Below, one piece after another: positions 24,575-33,638 of a stretch of 34,043 nucleotides of DNA. Origin of the DNA: Candidatus Magnetobacterium casense (lineage in GTDB: Bacteria > Nitrospirota > Thermodesulfovibrionia > Thermodesulfovibrionales > Magnetobacteriaceae); the NCBI RefSeq assembly GCF_000714715.1, contig NZ_JMFO01000033.1:1-34043 (forward strand), in the 5' to 3' direction. The notes under the pieces are model-generated. The model ran no database searches. It was given only the letters and a program-made list of their open reading frames with translations, and was not told where the DNA came from. A program made the position numbers and the translations under genes. The first letter of the stretch is position 1, and every line of letters begins with the position of its first letter.

Positions 24575-26002
24575 CTATATAAATCGGAACATATGCCTCA
24601 TCGAGTCTATGAGCTGTTGAGGCATTATGCCCAGCATAAGGGTCATAACCAGCGATACACTCAGGGCAAGTCTGAGGGCAAAGGAGTCGGCGATCCCTGT
24701 ATCGGGGCGTGCTACCTCGGGTTGTCTCATATACATGTACATGACGACCCTGAGGTAGTAGAAGGCCGATATGGCGCTAAAGAGGACGGCTGCTATGGCC
24801 AACCAGCGGTGTTGTGCATGCAGCAGGGACAGGAATATGGAGAACTTTCCGATAAAGCCACCCGTTGGGGGGATACCCGCCAGGGAGAACATAAACACGA
24901 GCATGATGGCTGCTACAAAGGGGTGCGTCTTGGCAAGTCCTTCAAGGTCGTTGAGGGTTTCGCATTTGCAGTCTTGGGTTGTCAGCAGGATCAGGATAGA
25001 GAATGCCCCGACGTTCATAAACATATAGATAAACAGATACGTCATGATTCCCAGGACGCCCTCGGCAGAGCCGGGGACCAATCCCAGCAGCATGTAGCCG
25101 GCATGGGCAATGGAGGAGTAGGCGAGCATTCTCTTGAGGTTGCTCTGCGCCAGTGCAATGAGATTACCCACCAGCATGGTCAGTATGGCAAGAGCGGTTA
25201 CGATGACAGACCAGTTGTCGATCATTGAGGGGAACACCGTCAGCAAGACCTTTGCAAGGACGGCGAATCCGGCTGCCTTTGGCCCCACCGACATGAAGGC
25301 TGTAACGGAGGTCGGCGCCCCCTCATAGACGTCAGGAGCCCACATGTGAAAGGGTACTGCGGCTATTTTAAAGCCGAACGATACTATAAAGAGCACCATC
25401 GATATCAGCAGTAGGGGATTTCCCATCAGTCCTCTGTAGTGGATGTAGGCGCCAATCCGTGCGATGTCCATTGTGCCCGTTGTGCCATAGAGCAGCGACA
25501 TGCCGTAGAGGATTATGGCCGTGGAGAAGGCCCCCATCAGGAAGTACTTAAGTGCTGCCTCTGTTGAGTGCTTGTCGTGTCGTATAAAGCCTGCCAGGAT
25601 GTACGTAGACAGTGCCATCAGCTCCAGGCCGAGGTATATGAGCATCAGATTGGTTGCCGAAACCATCAGCATCATGCCCACCGTAGAGAACACCAGGAGG
25701 CTGTAGTATTCACCGAAGGAGGAGTTTTTGATCTTCATGTACCTGATCGACAGCAATATGGTCAAGGTCAGGTTGACAAGGAATATCACCTTAAAGACAT
25801 AGCTATAGGCGTCAAGTTCAAAGACGTCGGCAAAGGAGCCTCCCCTGGTGCTCAGGGAAAAGAACGCCGCCAGGACGCCAAACAAGGTCAGGACGGCTAT
25901 GTACTCCTTCTGTTTTATGACGAGTTCCAGCAACAACAGTACTGTTGCCAGGCCCAGGAGTATCAGTTCCGGGGCGATGGCCGAAAAGTCTAATCCTTGC
26001 AT
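24575..26002 (-). CDS. nuoN: NADH-quinone oxidoreductase subunit N
   Basis: 475 residues, the usual length, with about 14 membrane segments. WAPDVYEGAPTSVTAFMSVGPKAAGFAV is the signature proton-channel helix region and YSSIAHAGYML follows. NuoN is one of the antiporter-like subunits of complex I that move protons. AGGGAG stands before ATG 26002, ten bases after the nuoM stop. It is the last gene of the nuoKLMN unit. Confidence 0.96.
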   Translation of the reverse strand: MQGLDFSAIAPELILLGLATVLLLLELVIKQKEYIAVLTLFGVLAAFFSLSTRGGSFADVFELDAYSYVFKVIFLVNLTLTILLSIRYMKIKNSSFGEYYSLLVFSTVGMMLMVSATNLMLIYLGLELMALSTYILAGFIRHDKHSTEAALKYFLMGAFSTAIILYGMSLLYGTTGTMDIARIGAYIHYRGLMGNPLLLISMVLFIVSFGFKIAAVPFHMWAPDVYEGAPTSVTAFMSVGPKAAGFAVLAKVLLTVFPSMIDNWSVIVTALAILTMLVGNLIALAQSNLKRMLAYSSIAHAGYMLLGLVPGSAEGVLGIMTYLFIYMFMNVGAFSILILLTTQDCKCETLNDLEGLAKTHPFVAAIMLVFMFSLAGIPPTGGFIGKFSIFLSLLHAQHRWLAIAAVLFSAISAFYYLRVVMYMYMRQPEVARPDTGIADSFALRLALSVSLVMTLMLGIMPQQLIDSMRHMFRFI

Positions 26003-26012
26003 TTTTTCTCCC

Positions 26013-27515
26013 TTACCGTTTCCATGTCAGGCTCTCATGCAGGGTATTGCCATGTACCCTGTCTATCAGTGCGGTAACACTGGTGTTTAACATGCTTATA
26101 AAGGTTTCGGGATAGACCCCGATCCACAGCACCAGGACAAGCAGCGGCAGGAGTATCACAAGCTCCAACGGGGTAACGTCCTTGAGGTCCTTTATTTTTT
26201 CGTTTACGGTGGTGAAGAAGACCCTTTGATACAGCCACAGCATATAGATGGCGCCAATAATGATACCGCTTGAGGCCACGATTGCGGCTATGGGGCTTCT
26301 GGCAAAGCCTCCGAGCAGGATGAGGAACTCTCCGATGAAGCCGTTGGTACCCGGCAGGCCGATAGAGGCAAACGTAAAGACTATAAACAGCGACGAAAAT
26401 ACTGGCATTACACTGGCCAATCCGCCGTAGTCTGATATCTGCCTGGTGTGTGTCCTGTCGTAGACCATGCCGATGCAGAGGAACAGTGCCCCGGTCACTA
26501 TGCCGTGGTTTATCATCTGCAAGAGGCCTCCCTCGATACCGTTGACGTTCAGTGAGAATATCCCCAGGGTCACAAAGCCCATGTGGCTGACCGAGCTGTA
26601 TGCTATGAGTCGTTTGAAGTCGCTCTGCACCATGCAGATCAGTCCTCCGTAGACTATTGCGATCACGGAGAGGGTCAACATGGTTGGCGTCAGAGCAATG
26701 GCGGCTTGCGGGAACAGGGGCAGAGAGAATCTCAGAAAGCCATAGGCGCCCATTTTTATGAGGATGGCCGCAAGGATCACGCTGCCTGCCGTTGGGGCCT
26801 CGGTGTGTGCATCGGGCAGCCACGTATGCACCGGAAACATCGGCACCTTGACGGCAAAGGCCGCAAAAAACAACCAAAACAACAACAGTTGCAGATTAAA
26901 CGGCAACTGAACCGACATCAGCTTCGTCAGGTCAAAGGTATCGCCATGGACGTACAATATGATGATGGCTATGAGCATCAGCACGCTGCCCACAAGGGTA
27001 TACAGGAAGAACTTTATTGCTGCGTATATCCTGTTTTTCCCGCCCCATATGCCAACTATCAGGTACATGGGGATAAGCATGGCCTCCCAGAAGATATAGA
27101 ACAGGAATATGTCTATGGAGCAGAACACCCCTATCATTGAACCCTCTACGAGGATAATGGCTATGAAAAATTCCTTGACCTTTTCTTTTATTGAATTCCA
27201 CGAGATCAGGACACACAGGATTGCGGTCAGGGCAGACAGCAACACCATCAACACACTGATGCCGTCGATGCCGATGTAGTATTGCACGTTCCAAGATTCG
27301 ATCCACACGTGTTTTTCTACAAACTGCAATCGTGCACTACCTTTGTTGAAGTTCATAAACAGCGGTACTGTTAGCAGCATCGTAGTCACTGATACCACAA
27401 GGGCGATCCACTTGATCAGGGTTTCCTGTCTGCGGCTTACCAAGGCCATCAGGGCCGCTCCGAGGATCGGAACAAATATTAACAGGCTTAGAATTGGGAA
27501 AGTAGTGCCCCTCAT
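26013..27515 (-). CDS. nuoM: NADH-quinone oxidoreductase subunit M
   Basis: 500 residues from ATG 27515. The frame opens further to an ATG at 27527, but 27515 gives the standard N-terminus (FPILSLLIFVPILGAAL) and overlaps the nuoL stop as ATGA with GGAAG upstream. LVEGSMIGVF carries the conserved glutamate, WLPDAHTEAPTAGSVILAAILIKMGAYG the lysine-containing channel helix. Antiporter-like proton-pumping subunit of complex I. Confidence 0.96.
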   Translation of the reverse strand: MRGTTFPILSLLIFVPILGAALMALVSRRQETLIKWIALVVSVTTMLLTVPLFMNFNKGSARLQFVEKHVWIESWNVQYYIGIDGISVLMVLLSALTAILCVLISWNSIKEKVKEFFIAIILVEGSMIGVFCSIDIFLFYIFWEAMLIPMYLIVGIWGGKNRIYAAIKFFLYTLVGSVLMLIAIIILYVHGDTFDLTKLMSVQLPFNLQLLLFWLFFAAFAVKVPMFPVHTWLPDAHTEAPTAGSVILAAILIKMGAYGFLRFSLPLFPQAAIALTPTMLTLSVIAIVYGGLICMVQSDFKRLIAYSSVSHMGFVTLGIFSLNVNGIEGGLLQMINHGIVTGALFLCIGMVYDRTHTRQISDYGGLASVMPVFSSLFIVFTFASIGLPGTNGFIGEFLILLGGFARSPIAAIVASSGIIIGAIYMLWLYQRVFFTTVNEKIKDLKDVTPLELVILLPLLVLVLWIGVYPETFISMLNTSVTALIDRVHGNTLHESLTWKR

Positions 27516-29452
27516 AGCGTCTTCCATAGGTTAAAGATTACGTAGAAGGCTATAAGCACAAGCCCTGTTGCCATGATCATCGAGTAGTGCGACACAACTC
27601 CGGTTTGCAGCAGGCGCAGCCGACCTCCAATACGGTTTATCAGTGAAGGGACTCCATTGACTATACCCTCGATGAGGGTCTTATCGGTTAACTTATTGAG
27701 GATGTTGTCCGATATCCAGTAGAAGTTTCTGATTATCAGTGCATCGTAGAGTTCATCGACATAGTATTTGTTAAACAGCACCCTGTGTACTGTGCTGAAT
27801 TTTTCGGCGAATTTTTTGGGCAGTCCGGGGTTTTTGATATACATGAAGTACGCCCCGCCTATGCCCGTCAGGGATATGATCACGGAAAATATCATCACGG
27901 CCCACTCCTGAGCCGCCGAGCCATCACCGGATGGATGTCCCACCACGGCGGACATAAATACACCGAAGCTGTCGTGTCCGCCCAACACGTGTGGGATACC
28001 GACATACCCCGCTGCCACTGCCCCTATACCCAGGACTATTAGCGGCACGGTCATGGTGTATGGGGATTCGTGCAGGTGTTTTCCCACCTCCGGCTCTCCC
28101 CTGAAGTCTCCGTAGAAGGTCAGAAACACCACCCTGAAGGAGTAGAACGCCGTCATCAGGGCTGCTGCCGTTGCGAGCATCCACACGATGGTGCCCACGG
28201 GCGTGTGCGAGGAGATGGTACGCCAGAGGATTTCGTCCTTGCTGAAGAACCCCGACAGTCCTGGTATACCCGATATGCTCAGGGAGGCCAGGAGCATGGT
28301 CCAGAAGGTGATGGGCATGTGTTTTTTCAGTCCGCCCATTTTTTGTATATCGAGTTCTCCTTGCATGGCGTGCATGACGCTTCCGGCTCCGAGGAACAGG
28401 AGGGCCTTAAAGAAGGCGTGCGTGTAGAGGTGGAAGATTCCCGCCGCATAGGCGCCCACCCCGCAGGCCATAAACATGTATCCCAACTGACTGACCGTTG
28501 AGTATGCGATTACGCGTTTGATGTCGTTTTGTACCAGGGCGATAGTTGCCGCAAAGAGTGCGGTCAACCCCCCGATGATGGCCACCACGGCCATTGCCGT
28601 AGGAGAGGCGTTAAAGATGGGGTTGGTTCGTGCCACCATAAATACGCCGGCTGTTACCATTGTGGCTGCGTGGATCAGGGCGCTGACGGGCGTTGGACCC
28701 TCCATGGCATCGGGCAGCCACACGTGCAGGGGGATTTGTGCCGATTTACCTGCCGCACCGCAAAACAGAAGCAGCGCTATTACCGTCAGGAGGTTTACCT
28801 GTATGCCAAGTATATTGACGGTTTGAGCAACGACCGAAGGCAGCCCTCTGAAGACCGTGTCGTAGTGCAACGAGCCAAATGTCAGAAAGATAATTATGAC
28901 GCCCAAGCCAAAGCCAAAGTCTCCGAACCTGTTGACGATAAATGCCTTTTTAGCGGCCACGGCTGCCGATTTTTTTTCGTACCAGAAGCCTATAAGGAAG
29001 TAGGAACACAACCCCACGGCCTCCCAGCCAAAGTACAGTTGCAGGAAATTATTTGACATCACGAGCATCAGCATGGAGAATGTAAAGAGGCTCAGGTAGG
29101 AAAAGAACCTGTAATAGCCCTCGTCTCCGTGCATGTAACCTATCGAGTATATGTGTACCAAGAGACTGACGGTGGTTACGACGATCAGCATCACCGCCGT
29201 CAGTTGGTCGATCATAAACCCCACCGACACCTTAAGGTCCCCCGAGGACAGCCACGTATAGAGGTCAACGTTGACCACCCTGCCGTTTAATACCCCCTTG
29301 AGTGCCAGCAGCGACAGCACAAACGATGTACCCACCGCTGCAATCGCTATCCAATGTGCGTGGTCCTTGAACAAGCGCCTGCCAAACAGGATGTTTATCG
29401 CAAACGCTATCAGCGGCATAAGCGGTATGTATAAGAAGCTCTCTTGCTGCAT
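27512..29452 (-). CDS. nuoL: NADH-quinone oxidoreductase subunit L
   Basis: 646 residues, the largest antiporter-like subunit of complex I with a long C-terminal lateral helix. LPDAMEGPTPVSALIHAATMVTAGVFM is the channel region and GWEAVGLCSYFLIGFWY an earlier conserved helix. It starts three bases after the nuoK stop and its stop codon overlaps the nuoM start, so the four genes are one translational unit. Confidence 0.97.
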   Translation of the reverse strand: MQQESFLYIPLMPLIAFAINILFGRRLFKDHAHWIAIAAVGTSFVLSLLALKGVLNGRVVNVDLYTWLSSGDLKVSVGFMIDQLTAVMLIVVTTVSLLVHIYSIGYMHGDEGYYRFFSYLSLFTFSMLMLVMSNNFLQLYFGWEAVGLCSYFLIGFWYEKKSAAVAAKKAFIVNRFGDFGFGLGVIIIFLTFGSLHYDTVFRGLPSVVAQTVNILGIQVNLLTVIALLLFCGAAGKSAQIPLHVWLPDAMEGPTPVSALIHAATMVTAGVFMVARTNPIFNASPTAMAVVAIIGGLTALFAATIALVQNDIKRVIAYSTVSQLGYMFMACGVGAYAAGIFHLYTHAFFKALLFLGAGSVMHAMQGELDIQKMGGLKKHMPITFWTMLLASLSISGIPGLSGFFSKDEILWRTISSHTPVGTIVWMLATAAALMTAFYSFRVVFLTFYGDFRGEPEVGKHLHESPYTMTVPLIVLGIGAVAAGYVGIPHVLGGHDSFGVFMSAVVGHPSGDGSAAQEWAVMIFSVIISLTGIGGAYFMYIKNPGLPKKFAEKFSTVHRVLFNKYYVDELYDALIIRNFYWISDNILNKLTDKTLIEGIVNGVPSLINRIGGRLRLLQTGVVSHYSMIMATGLVLIAFYVIFNLWKTL

Positions 29453-29455
29453 CCT

Positions 29456-29758
29456 TTACCCCTTCATTTCGCTGACTTCATCGACGGATATGGTTTCGTA
29501 GTTTCTGTACAGCAGTATGACGAGGGCAAGTCCGATGGCTGCCTCGGCTGCGGCTACGGCTATGACCATAAACACCATTATTTGTCCGGTGAGGTCTTCG
29601 AGGTAGTGACTGAAGGCCACCAGGCTTACGTTAACCGAGTTAAACATGATCTCTACCGACAGGAGCATGATAATGATGTTTCGCCTTGTCAGGTAACCAA
29701 ACATGCCAACGCAAAACATTATACCGCTTAACCATATATACCAGTTTAACGGTACCAC
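29456..29758 (-). CDS. nuoK: NADH-quinone oxidoreductase subunit K
   Basis: 100 residues, three membrane helices. The two conserved glutamates are E36 (MLLSVEIMFN) and E72 (VAAAEAAIGLAL), the positions known from E. coli NuoK. The start is GTG 29758 with AAGGA five bases upstream. It is the first gene of the cluster here: nuoA-nuoJ are not present and an IS1634-like element lies 125 bases upstream, so the rest of complex I is elsewhere or was separated. Confidence 0.95.
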   Translation of the reverse strand: MVPLNWYIWLSGIMFCVGMFGYLTRRNIIIMLLSVEIMFNSVNVSLVAFSHYLEDLTGQIMVFMVIAVAAAEAAIGLALVILLYRNYETISVDEVSEMKG

Positions 29759-29794
29759 ATCAGTCCTTCATACAGTAACATTTTCATCTTTGCT

Positions 29795-29800
29795 ATTATA
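29795..29800 (-). promoter_or_regulatory. Possible -10 box for nuoKLMN
   Basis: A perfect TATAAT on the minus strand, 37 bases before the nuoK GTG. A proper -35 at 17 bases is not seen (TTTACA lies 13 bases upstream). If real it would give the operon its own promoter independent of upstream genes. Confidence 0.35.
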
Positions 29801-29882
29801 CACATTTGTCACATGTAAAGTATATAAAAAAATGTTGGCTGTAAATATTTCTGTGATAATTAATTTGACAATGTCAGATTTA

Positions 29883-31848
29883 ACTTGGGTTTTTTTTGAG
29901 TAGATACAGCAATAGGAAAAAAGCCAATATGGATGCGTATTTCCAGTGCTATGAAAAAAATGGCGTGTATCTACAACTTTAAGAGGAGTCTGAGACCTTA
30001 TCTGAGACTTCTAAAATGGCTTTTGGAGCCGATATATCAAGTGATTTTAGCGTATATTTTACCTTAGAATTGATTTCGTTACGTTGGAAAAAACCTAATT
30101 TAGCCGTTTTAAACTCAGTAACTTGCAAAGAAGCCAACGTTTCCTTGATCTGCCTCCACGGTTGGTCACAATTAAGTTCTATCGTCCTCTCTATGAGCAG
30201 AGCAAGAACACATATCTTTACATGTGCCACAATGCGGTTAGTTAACCAGTGATGCATTGGTTCTATCTTGATCTGGGTATGCTTTAGCGTCCTGAAGCAA
30301 CTTTCTATGACCATCAAACTTTTATATCCACACGCTGCGTCTTCAACACTTATGGTGTCATCGTTGGTTGTAATCACCCATTTACCATCATACACAGCAG
30401 CATTTTTTATTGCATCGTTATCTATTCTTATGCAATCTTGGGTATCCACAGTAAGATAGCGTTTATACCTGCCGGAAGCCTTTAATTCTATCGCCCATTG
30501 TTGGGTTGCTTTATGGCAGGTATGTTTTATTAGTATCTCTTTCAGTTCTTCAATAACAATCTCTCGATGTTTACTTTGTTTTTGGGCTTCAGATGGATTA
30601 TAGCACAAGATATACCGTCTTCTGCGCTCACCATCACCAACAATTACCTCTTTAGCGTGCAAGTTCTCTGATATAACCTTATATCTGACCTTTGCGGAAA
30701 GGACTATTTCCTTTATCTCTCTTATTGCCAGTGCGGCTCGCACCTTGACGCTACACATACGTGTTGCTAACAAATACTTACCACACGCCTTGGCTAACTC
30801 TTGGCGATTGTCCTCTGAGTTCATGCCTGCATCAGCCACAAATAAAGCCCTTCCAAGTTTCCACCCTTTGAGGTCTGATTTTACTTGTTCTACCGTTTTT
30901 ACATCCGCTGTGTTACCTGGAAATACCCAACTTCTTACTGGCAACCCTTCTCTTGTTACAGCCAAAGCCACAACAACTTGAGGAGACCATCCACCATCTT
31001 TGGACTTACCGTACTTCCTCAAACCACTGTCATCATCTTCGTAGTCAATAGAGAATGAAACTGTCGTAGTGTCATAAAATATGAGGTCAATATCAGTATT
31101 AAACAGGTTAGCGGTGCGGAAGAATACTGCTTTCTCTATCTCTTCGCTATTTTCATATAGAAAATCCATTGCTTTATACATATGTGCTAACATAAGACCT
31201 CTGCATGATGGTAGATATACCGTTGCGAGCCATCTATCCCATACACCTAATTTGGATTGTGGTTGACACAATCTATTTGCTGTCATTGCCAAAAGTGCTT
31301 TATCATAAGGTATTTTGTCGCCAGTATTTTTGGCAATACTCCTCAATTCAGACCCTATCCCTAATCTTTCCCAAAGTTGCTCTATTACAAATACAGCACC
31401 TAATTCCAAGGAACGAACAAGTTTTATGTCTTCCGGAAGTCCTGCTTGTTCTTTGGAGGTAGAGGTTTGTTCCGGAGTGATACTGTCAGTAACAGTAACT
31501 CCACAAACTCTTGCTATCGATCTGCATAACCGTACCAAATCATCACGGTTTAGAGTATCTGCACGACCGAAATTATATATCACTTTGACCTCTGGGACTT
31601 TGGTTTTAGGGTTTCGTGTGTTATGTGCAAGCTGGTAGTATGTGGTTACTGAACCATCCGTATTTTTACGAGTTGTTGTTCTCAAATACATACCTACAAA
31701 TATAGCATATACTACATGGTTACGTCAAGACTTATTTTGAATAGCGTGTATCTACGAGGTTTGAATTTTTAGGCTGTTTTTTGACTGTAAACCAGCATGA
31801 ATACTATGTGCCTCTCTCCGTGTGTGCCTATTTGGAAAAAACCCAAGT
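29883..31848 (-). mobile_element. IS1634-like insertion sequence
   Basis: An intact IS1634-type transposase is bounded by an inverted repeat ACTTGGGTTTTTT at 29883-29895 and its complement at 31836-31848. Inside these, GTAGATACA-type motifs recur (29900-29910 inverted, GCGTGTATCTAC at 29963-29974 and 31744-31755 direct) and could be the real ends or transposase sites. No target duplication matches either pair, so the exact boundaries are uncertain by tens of bases. Confidence 0.7.
29979..31691 (-). CDS. IS1634 family transposase
   Basis: 570 residues, complete. It begins MYLRTTTRKNTDGSVTTYY, typical of IS1634 transposases, with a DDE triad: Asp in IFYDTTTVSF, Asp in ALFVADAGMNSEDN and Glu in LMVIESCFRTLKH. 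The C-terminus HHWLTNRIVAHVKICVLALLIER is also typical. Codons are AT-richer than in nuo genes. It is oriented the same way as nuoKLMN, upstream of nuoK. Confidence 0.93.
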   Translation of the reverse strand: MYLRTTTRKNTDGSVTTYYQLAHNTRNPKTKVPEVKVIYNFGRADTLNRDDLVRLCRSIARVCGVTVTDSITPEQTSTSKEQAGLPEDIKLVRSLELGAVFVIEQLWERLGIGSELRSIAKNTGDKIPYDKALLAMTANRLCQPQSKLGVWDRWLATVYLPSCRGLMLAHMYKAMDFLYENSEEIEKAVFFRTANLFNTDIDLIFYDTTTVSFSIDYEDDDSGLRKYGKSKDGGWSPQVVVALAVTREGLPVRSWVFPGNTADVKTVEQVKSDLKGWKLGRALFVADAGMNSEDNRQELAKACGKYLLATRMCSVKVRAALAIREIKEIVLSAKVRYKVISENLHAKEVIVGDGERRRRYILCYNPSEAQKQSKHREIVIEELKEILIKHTCHKATQQWAIELKASGRYKRYLTVDTQDCIRIDNDAIKNAAVYDGKWVITTNDDTISVEDAACGYKSLMVIESCFRTLKHTQIKIEPMHHWLTNRIVAHVKICVLALLIERTIELNCDQPWRQIKETLASLQVTEFKTAKLGFFQRNEINSKVKYTLKSLDISAPKAILEVSDKVSDSS

Positions 31849-31913
31849 CAGGGACTTTTTTACTACCCCCTGAACTATTACGGATAGACTAATCTCAGAT
31901 TTAGGAGATATGT

Positions 31914-32035
31914 GAGCCTCTTGCAAATCTCAAATCAAGCAATTATAGTGCCCCCAAAATATCATTTAATATCAGCCACTTACAAAATGAGCTTTTTGCT
32001 ATATTTTACATAACATGTACTTTTGCAAGAGGCTC
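31914..32035. mobile_element. 122-bp MITE of the window-end IS family
   Basis: Inverted repeats GAGCCTCTTGCAAA (31914-31927) and its complement (32022-32035) enclose 94 bases without coding sense; ATGT flanks it on both sides (31910-31913, 32036-32039), a 4-bp target duplication. The repeat equals the tips of the elements at 326 and 33639, so it is a non-autonomous derivative that can use their transposase. The 31849-31909 stretch to its left shows no gene and leads up to the ribosome-binding site of the next fragment. Confidence 0.9.
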
Positions 32036-32562
32036 ATGTTAAAAGGCGCTGTACAAGCAATGTTGGGAGATGTTTTTGATATAAATGCGGTGGAAAGCAA
32101 TTTTACAGAATTGTTCATGATACTTCGCAAGAAAGTGACGGAAGAAATATTCCAACAAATGGATATTGAACATACAGAGTGTAAAGAATGTGGCAACAAG
32201 ATGAGAAGTAAGGGGAAAAAACACAGAAAGATAAAGGGTTTAGTGGACTACGATATACAGGTCAGAGTGTTTTATCGTGACAAGTGTGACCGTTATGAAA
32301 AACCATTAGATAAGATAATCGGCAATACGGGACAAATCACATTAGAGGTTAAAGAAGCGATGGTGTTGTTAGGTCAGCGGATACCATTTGAAGAAGCGGG
32401 TTCTTACATTAAAAAGCTATTAAAGGTAGAGATAAGTCATGAAAGCATACAGGAATTGGTGGAGGGTACAGGTGAAAAGGTATCAAAAGAGGAAATGGAA
32501 ATAGTAGTAAACGAAATAAATGGCAATGGATATGTGAAAGATTGGAAAGACGGTGAACGAGT
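32036..32562 (+). pseudogene. ISKra4-like transposase, N-terminal fragment
   Basis: About 175 residues from ATG 32036: a CKECGNKM zinc-like pair and CDRYEKPLDKIIG..., then the helix LGQRIPFEEAGSYIKKLLKVEISHESIQELVEGTGEKV typical of ISKra4-type transposases before the catalytic core. The catalytic part is missing: the frame enters a low-complexity intergenic repeat near 32562. At the 5' end the MITE separates the gene from its likely ribosome-binding site TTAGGAG (31901-31907). The copy is therefore dead. Confidence 0.7.
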
Positions 32563-32650
32563 ACGTCTATCCCTCTCCCTCAGCCCCCTATCCTTCAAGG
32601 GGACCTGGAGCAGCAGAAGCAGAGTTGCCCCTTTCTTTCTTCTTCTTCCG
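32563..32650 (+). repeat. Intergenic 3'-end repeat, copy C
   Basis: The segment GACCTGGAGC ... GCCCCTTTCTTTCTT matches the second half of the copy at 18442-18575 (GACCTGGAGC at 18528). As there, it lies directly after the stop of a minus-strand gene (trxB-like), and it marks where the ISKra4-like fragment is broken. Confidence 0.6.
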
Positions 32651-32655
32651 GCTTC

Positions 32656-33600
32656 CTATCCCCACTCCAGCCGCCGTCTCTTTCTGTGATGGATGTACTT
32701 CTCCGCCGACAGAGCCGCGACGCACCCGTTTGCTGCGGATACTACGACCTGCCTGACCTCGACACAGGTTACATCACCGGCGGCAAATACACCCTCGATG
32801 TTGGTCTCCATCATCCGGTTGGTTATGACGCACTCTTCGTCGCTGATGTCCACGACAAAGTCCAGGAAATCCACGATTGGTCTGTTGCCATGAAGATACA
32901 TAAAAATGCCATCCGTGGGTATAACCATCTCAGCTTTATCGCCTTTGTTTTCGAGCACGATGGCCTCTACAACATCCGAGCCACGTATCTCAACCACCCT
33001 CATGTTTAAATGTATCGTGATGTTATTCTCAGACAACGTGGGATGCCTTTGCAACTCTGCATTGTTTGTGGGCGCAATGAAATTAACCCTGTCTGCAAAC
33101 CTGGCCAACACGGAAGCCTCTTTGATCGCCTCCTCCGACTCCCCGACAAGACAGACCACCTTGCCACGATAGAAGGCCGCATCACAGACCGCACAGTAAC
33201 TAACCCCCCTGCCGAGGAAATCCTTTTCCCCCTTTACCGAAGGTTTTCTCCCCATAGCGCCGGTGGCAACAATGACCGCCCTTGTCGAATAATTACCGTC
33301 CATCGCATAGACTTCCTTGATATCAGCGTTGAACTTTACCCCTATCACGAGCGTCTCCACGTACTGTGCACCAAAGGCTATGGCCTGTTGCCTGAATAAA
33401 TCGAGCAGTTGCGGACCGGTCATCGGCTCTAGGACGCCAGGATAGTTCTCTATCTTGTTCGATGAGGCAAGTGCCCCAGCCAACGGCGACTTATCCAGGA
33501 CAATGGTCTTCATACCCATCCTGGCCGCATACTGCGCCGCTGACAGACCGGCTGGGCCACCACCTATAATCACAATGTCGTATACATTTTGTTCATCCAT
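32656..33600 (-). CDS. trxB: Thioredoxin reductase-like NAD(P)/FAD oxidoreductase
   Basis: 314 residues from ATG 33600 (AGAGG upstream; the frame stays open into the IS tip but those codons are unlikely). FAD-binding GGGPAGLSAAQYAARMG starts the protein; the redox pair is C136-A-V-C139 in SYCAVCDAAFYRGK; the C-terminal GVFAAGDV closes the FAD domain. In ordinary TrxB the second nucleotide-binding site reads GGGxSAxxEA and later HRRxxxRA; here it is VGESEEAIKEA and IAPTNNAELQR, lacking the HRR that grips the NADPH phosphate. It may use NADH or another donor, so the symbol is tentative. An IS tip lies 39 bases upstream. Confidence 0.8.
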   Translation of the reverse strand: MDEQNVYDIVIIGGGPAGLSAAQYAARMGMKTIVLDKSPLAGALASSNKIENYPGVLEPMTGPQLLDLFRQQAIAFGAQYVETLVIGVKFNADIKEVYAMDGNYSTRAVIVATGAMGRKPSVKGEKDFLGRGVSYCAVCDAAFYRGKVVCLVGESEEAIKEASVLARFADRVNFIAPTNNAELQRHPTLSENNITIHLNMRVVEIRGSDVVEAIVLENKGDKAEMVIPTDGIFMYLHGNRPIVDFLDFVVDISDEECVITNRMMETNIEGVFAAGDVTCVEVRQVVVSAANGCVAALSAEKYIHHRKRRRLEWG

Positions 33601-33638
33601 AACGTTAAACCTCTGTTTAAAAAAAAATACTGTAACTT

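Noticed and set aside
24566..28042. Several long plus-strand frames opposite nuoN, nuoM and nuoL
   Set aside because: They mirror hydrophobic codons of membrane subunits, give His/Gln/Gly-rich low-sense proteins, and have no start signals.
32563..32689. In-frame extension of the ISKra4-like fragment
   Set aside because: The Ser/Leu/Pro-rich end comes from the intergenic repeat, not from transposase sequence.
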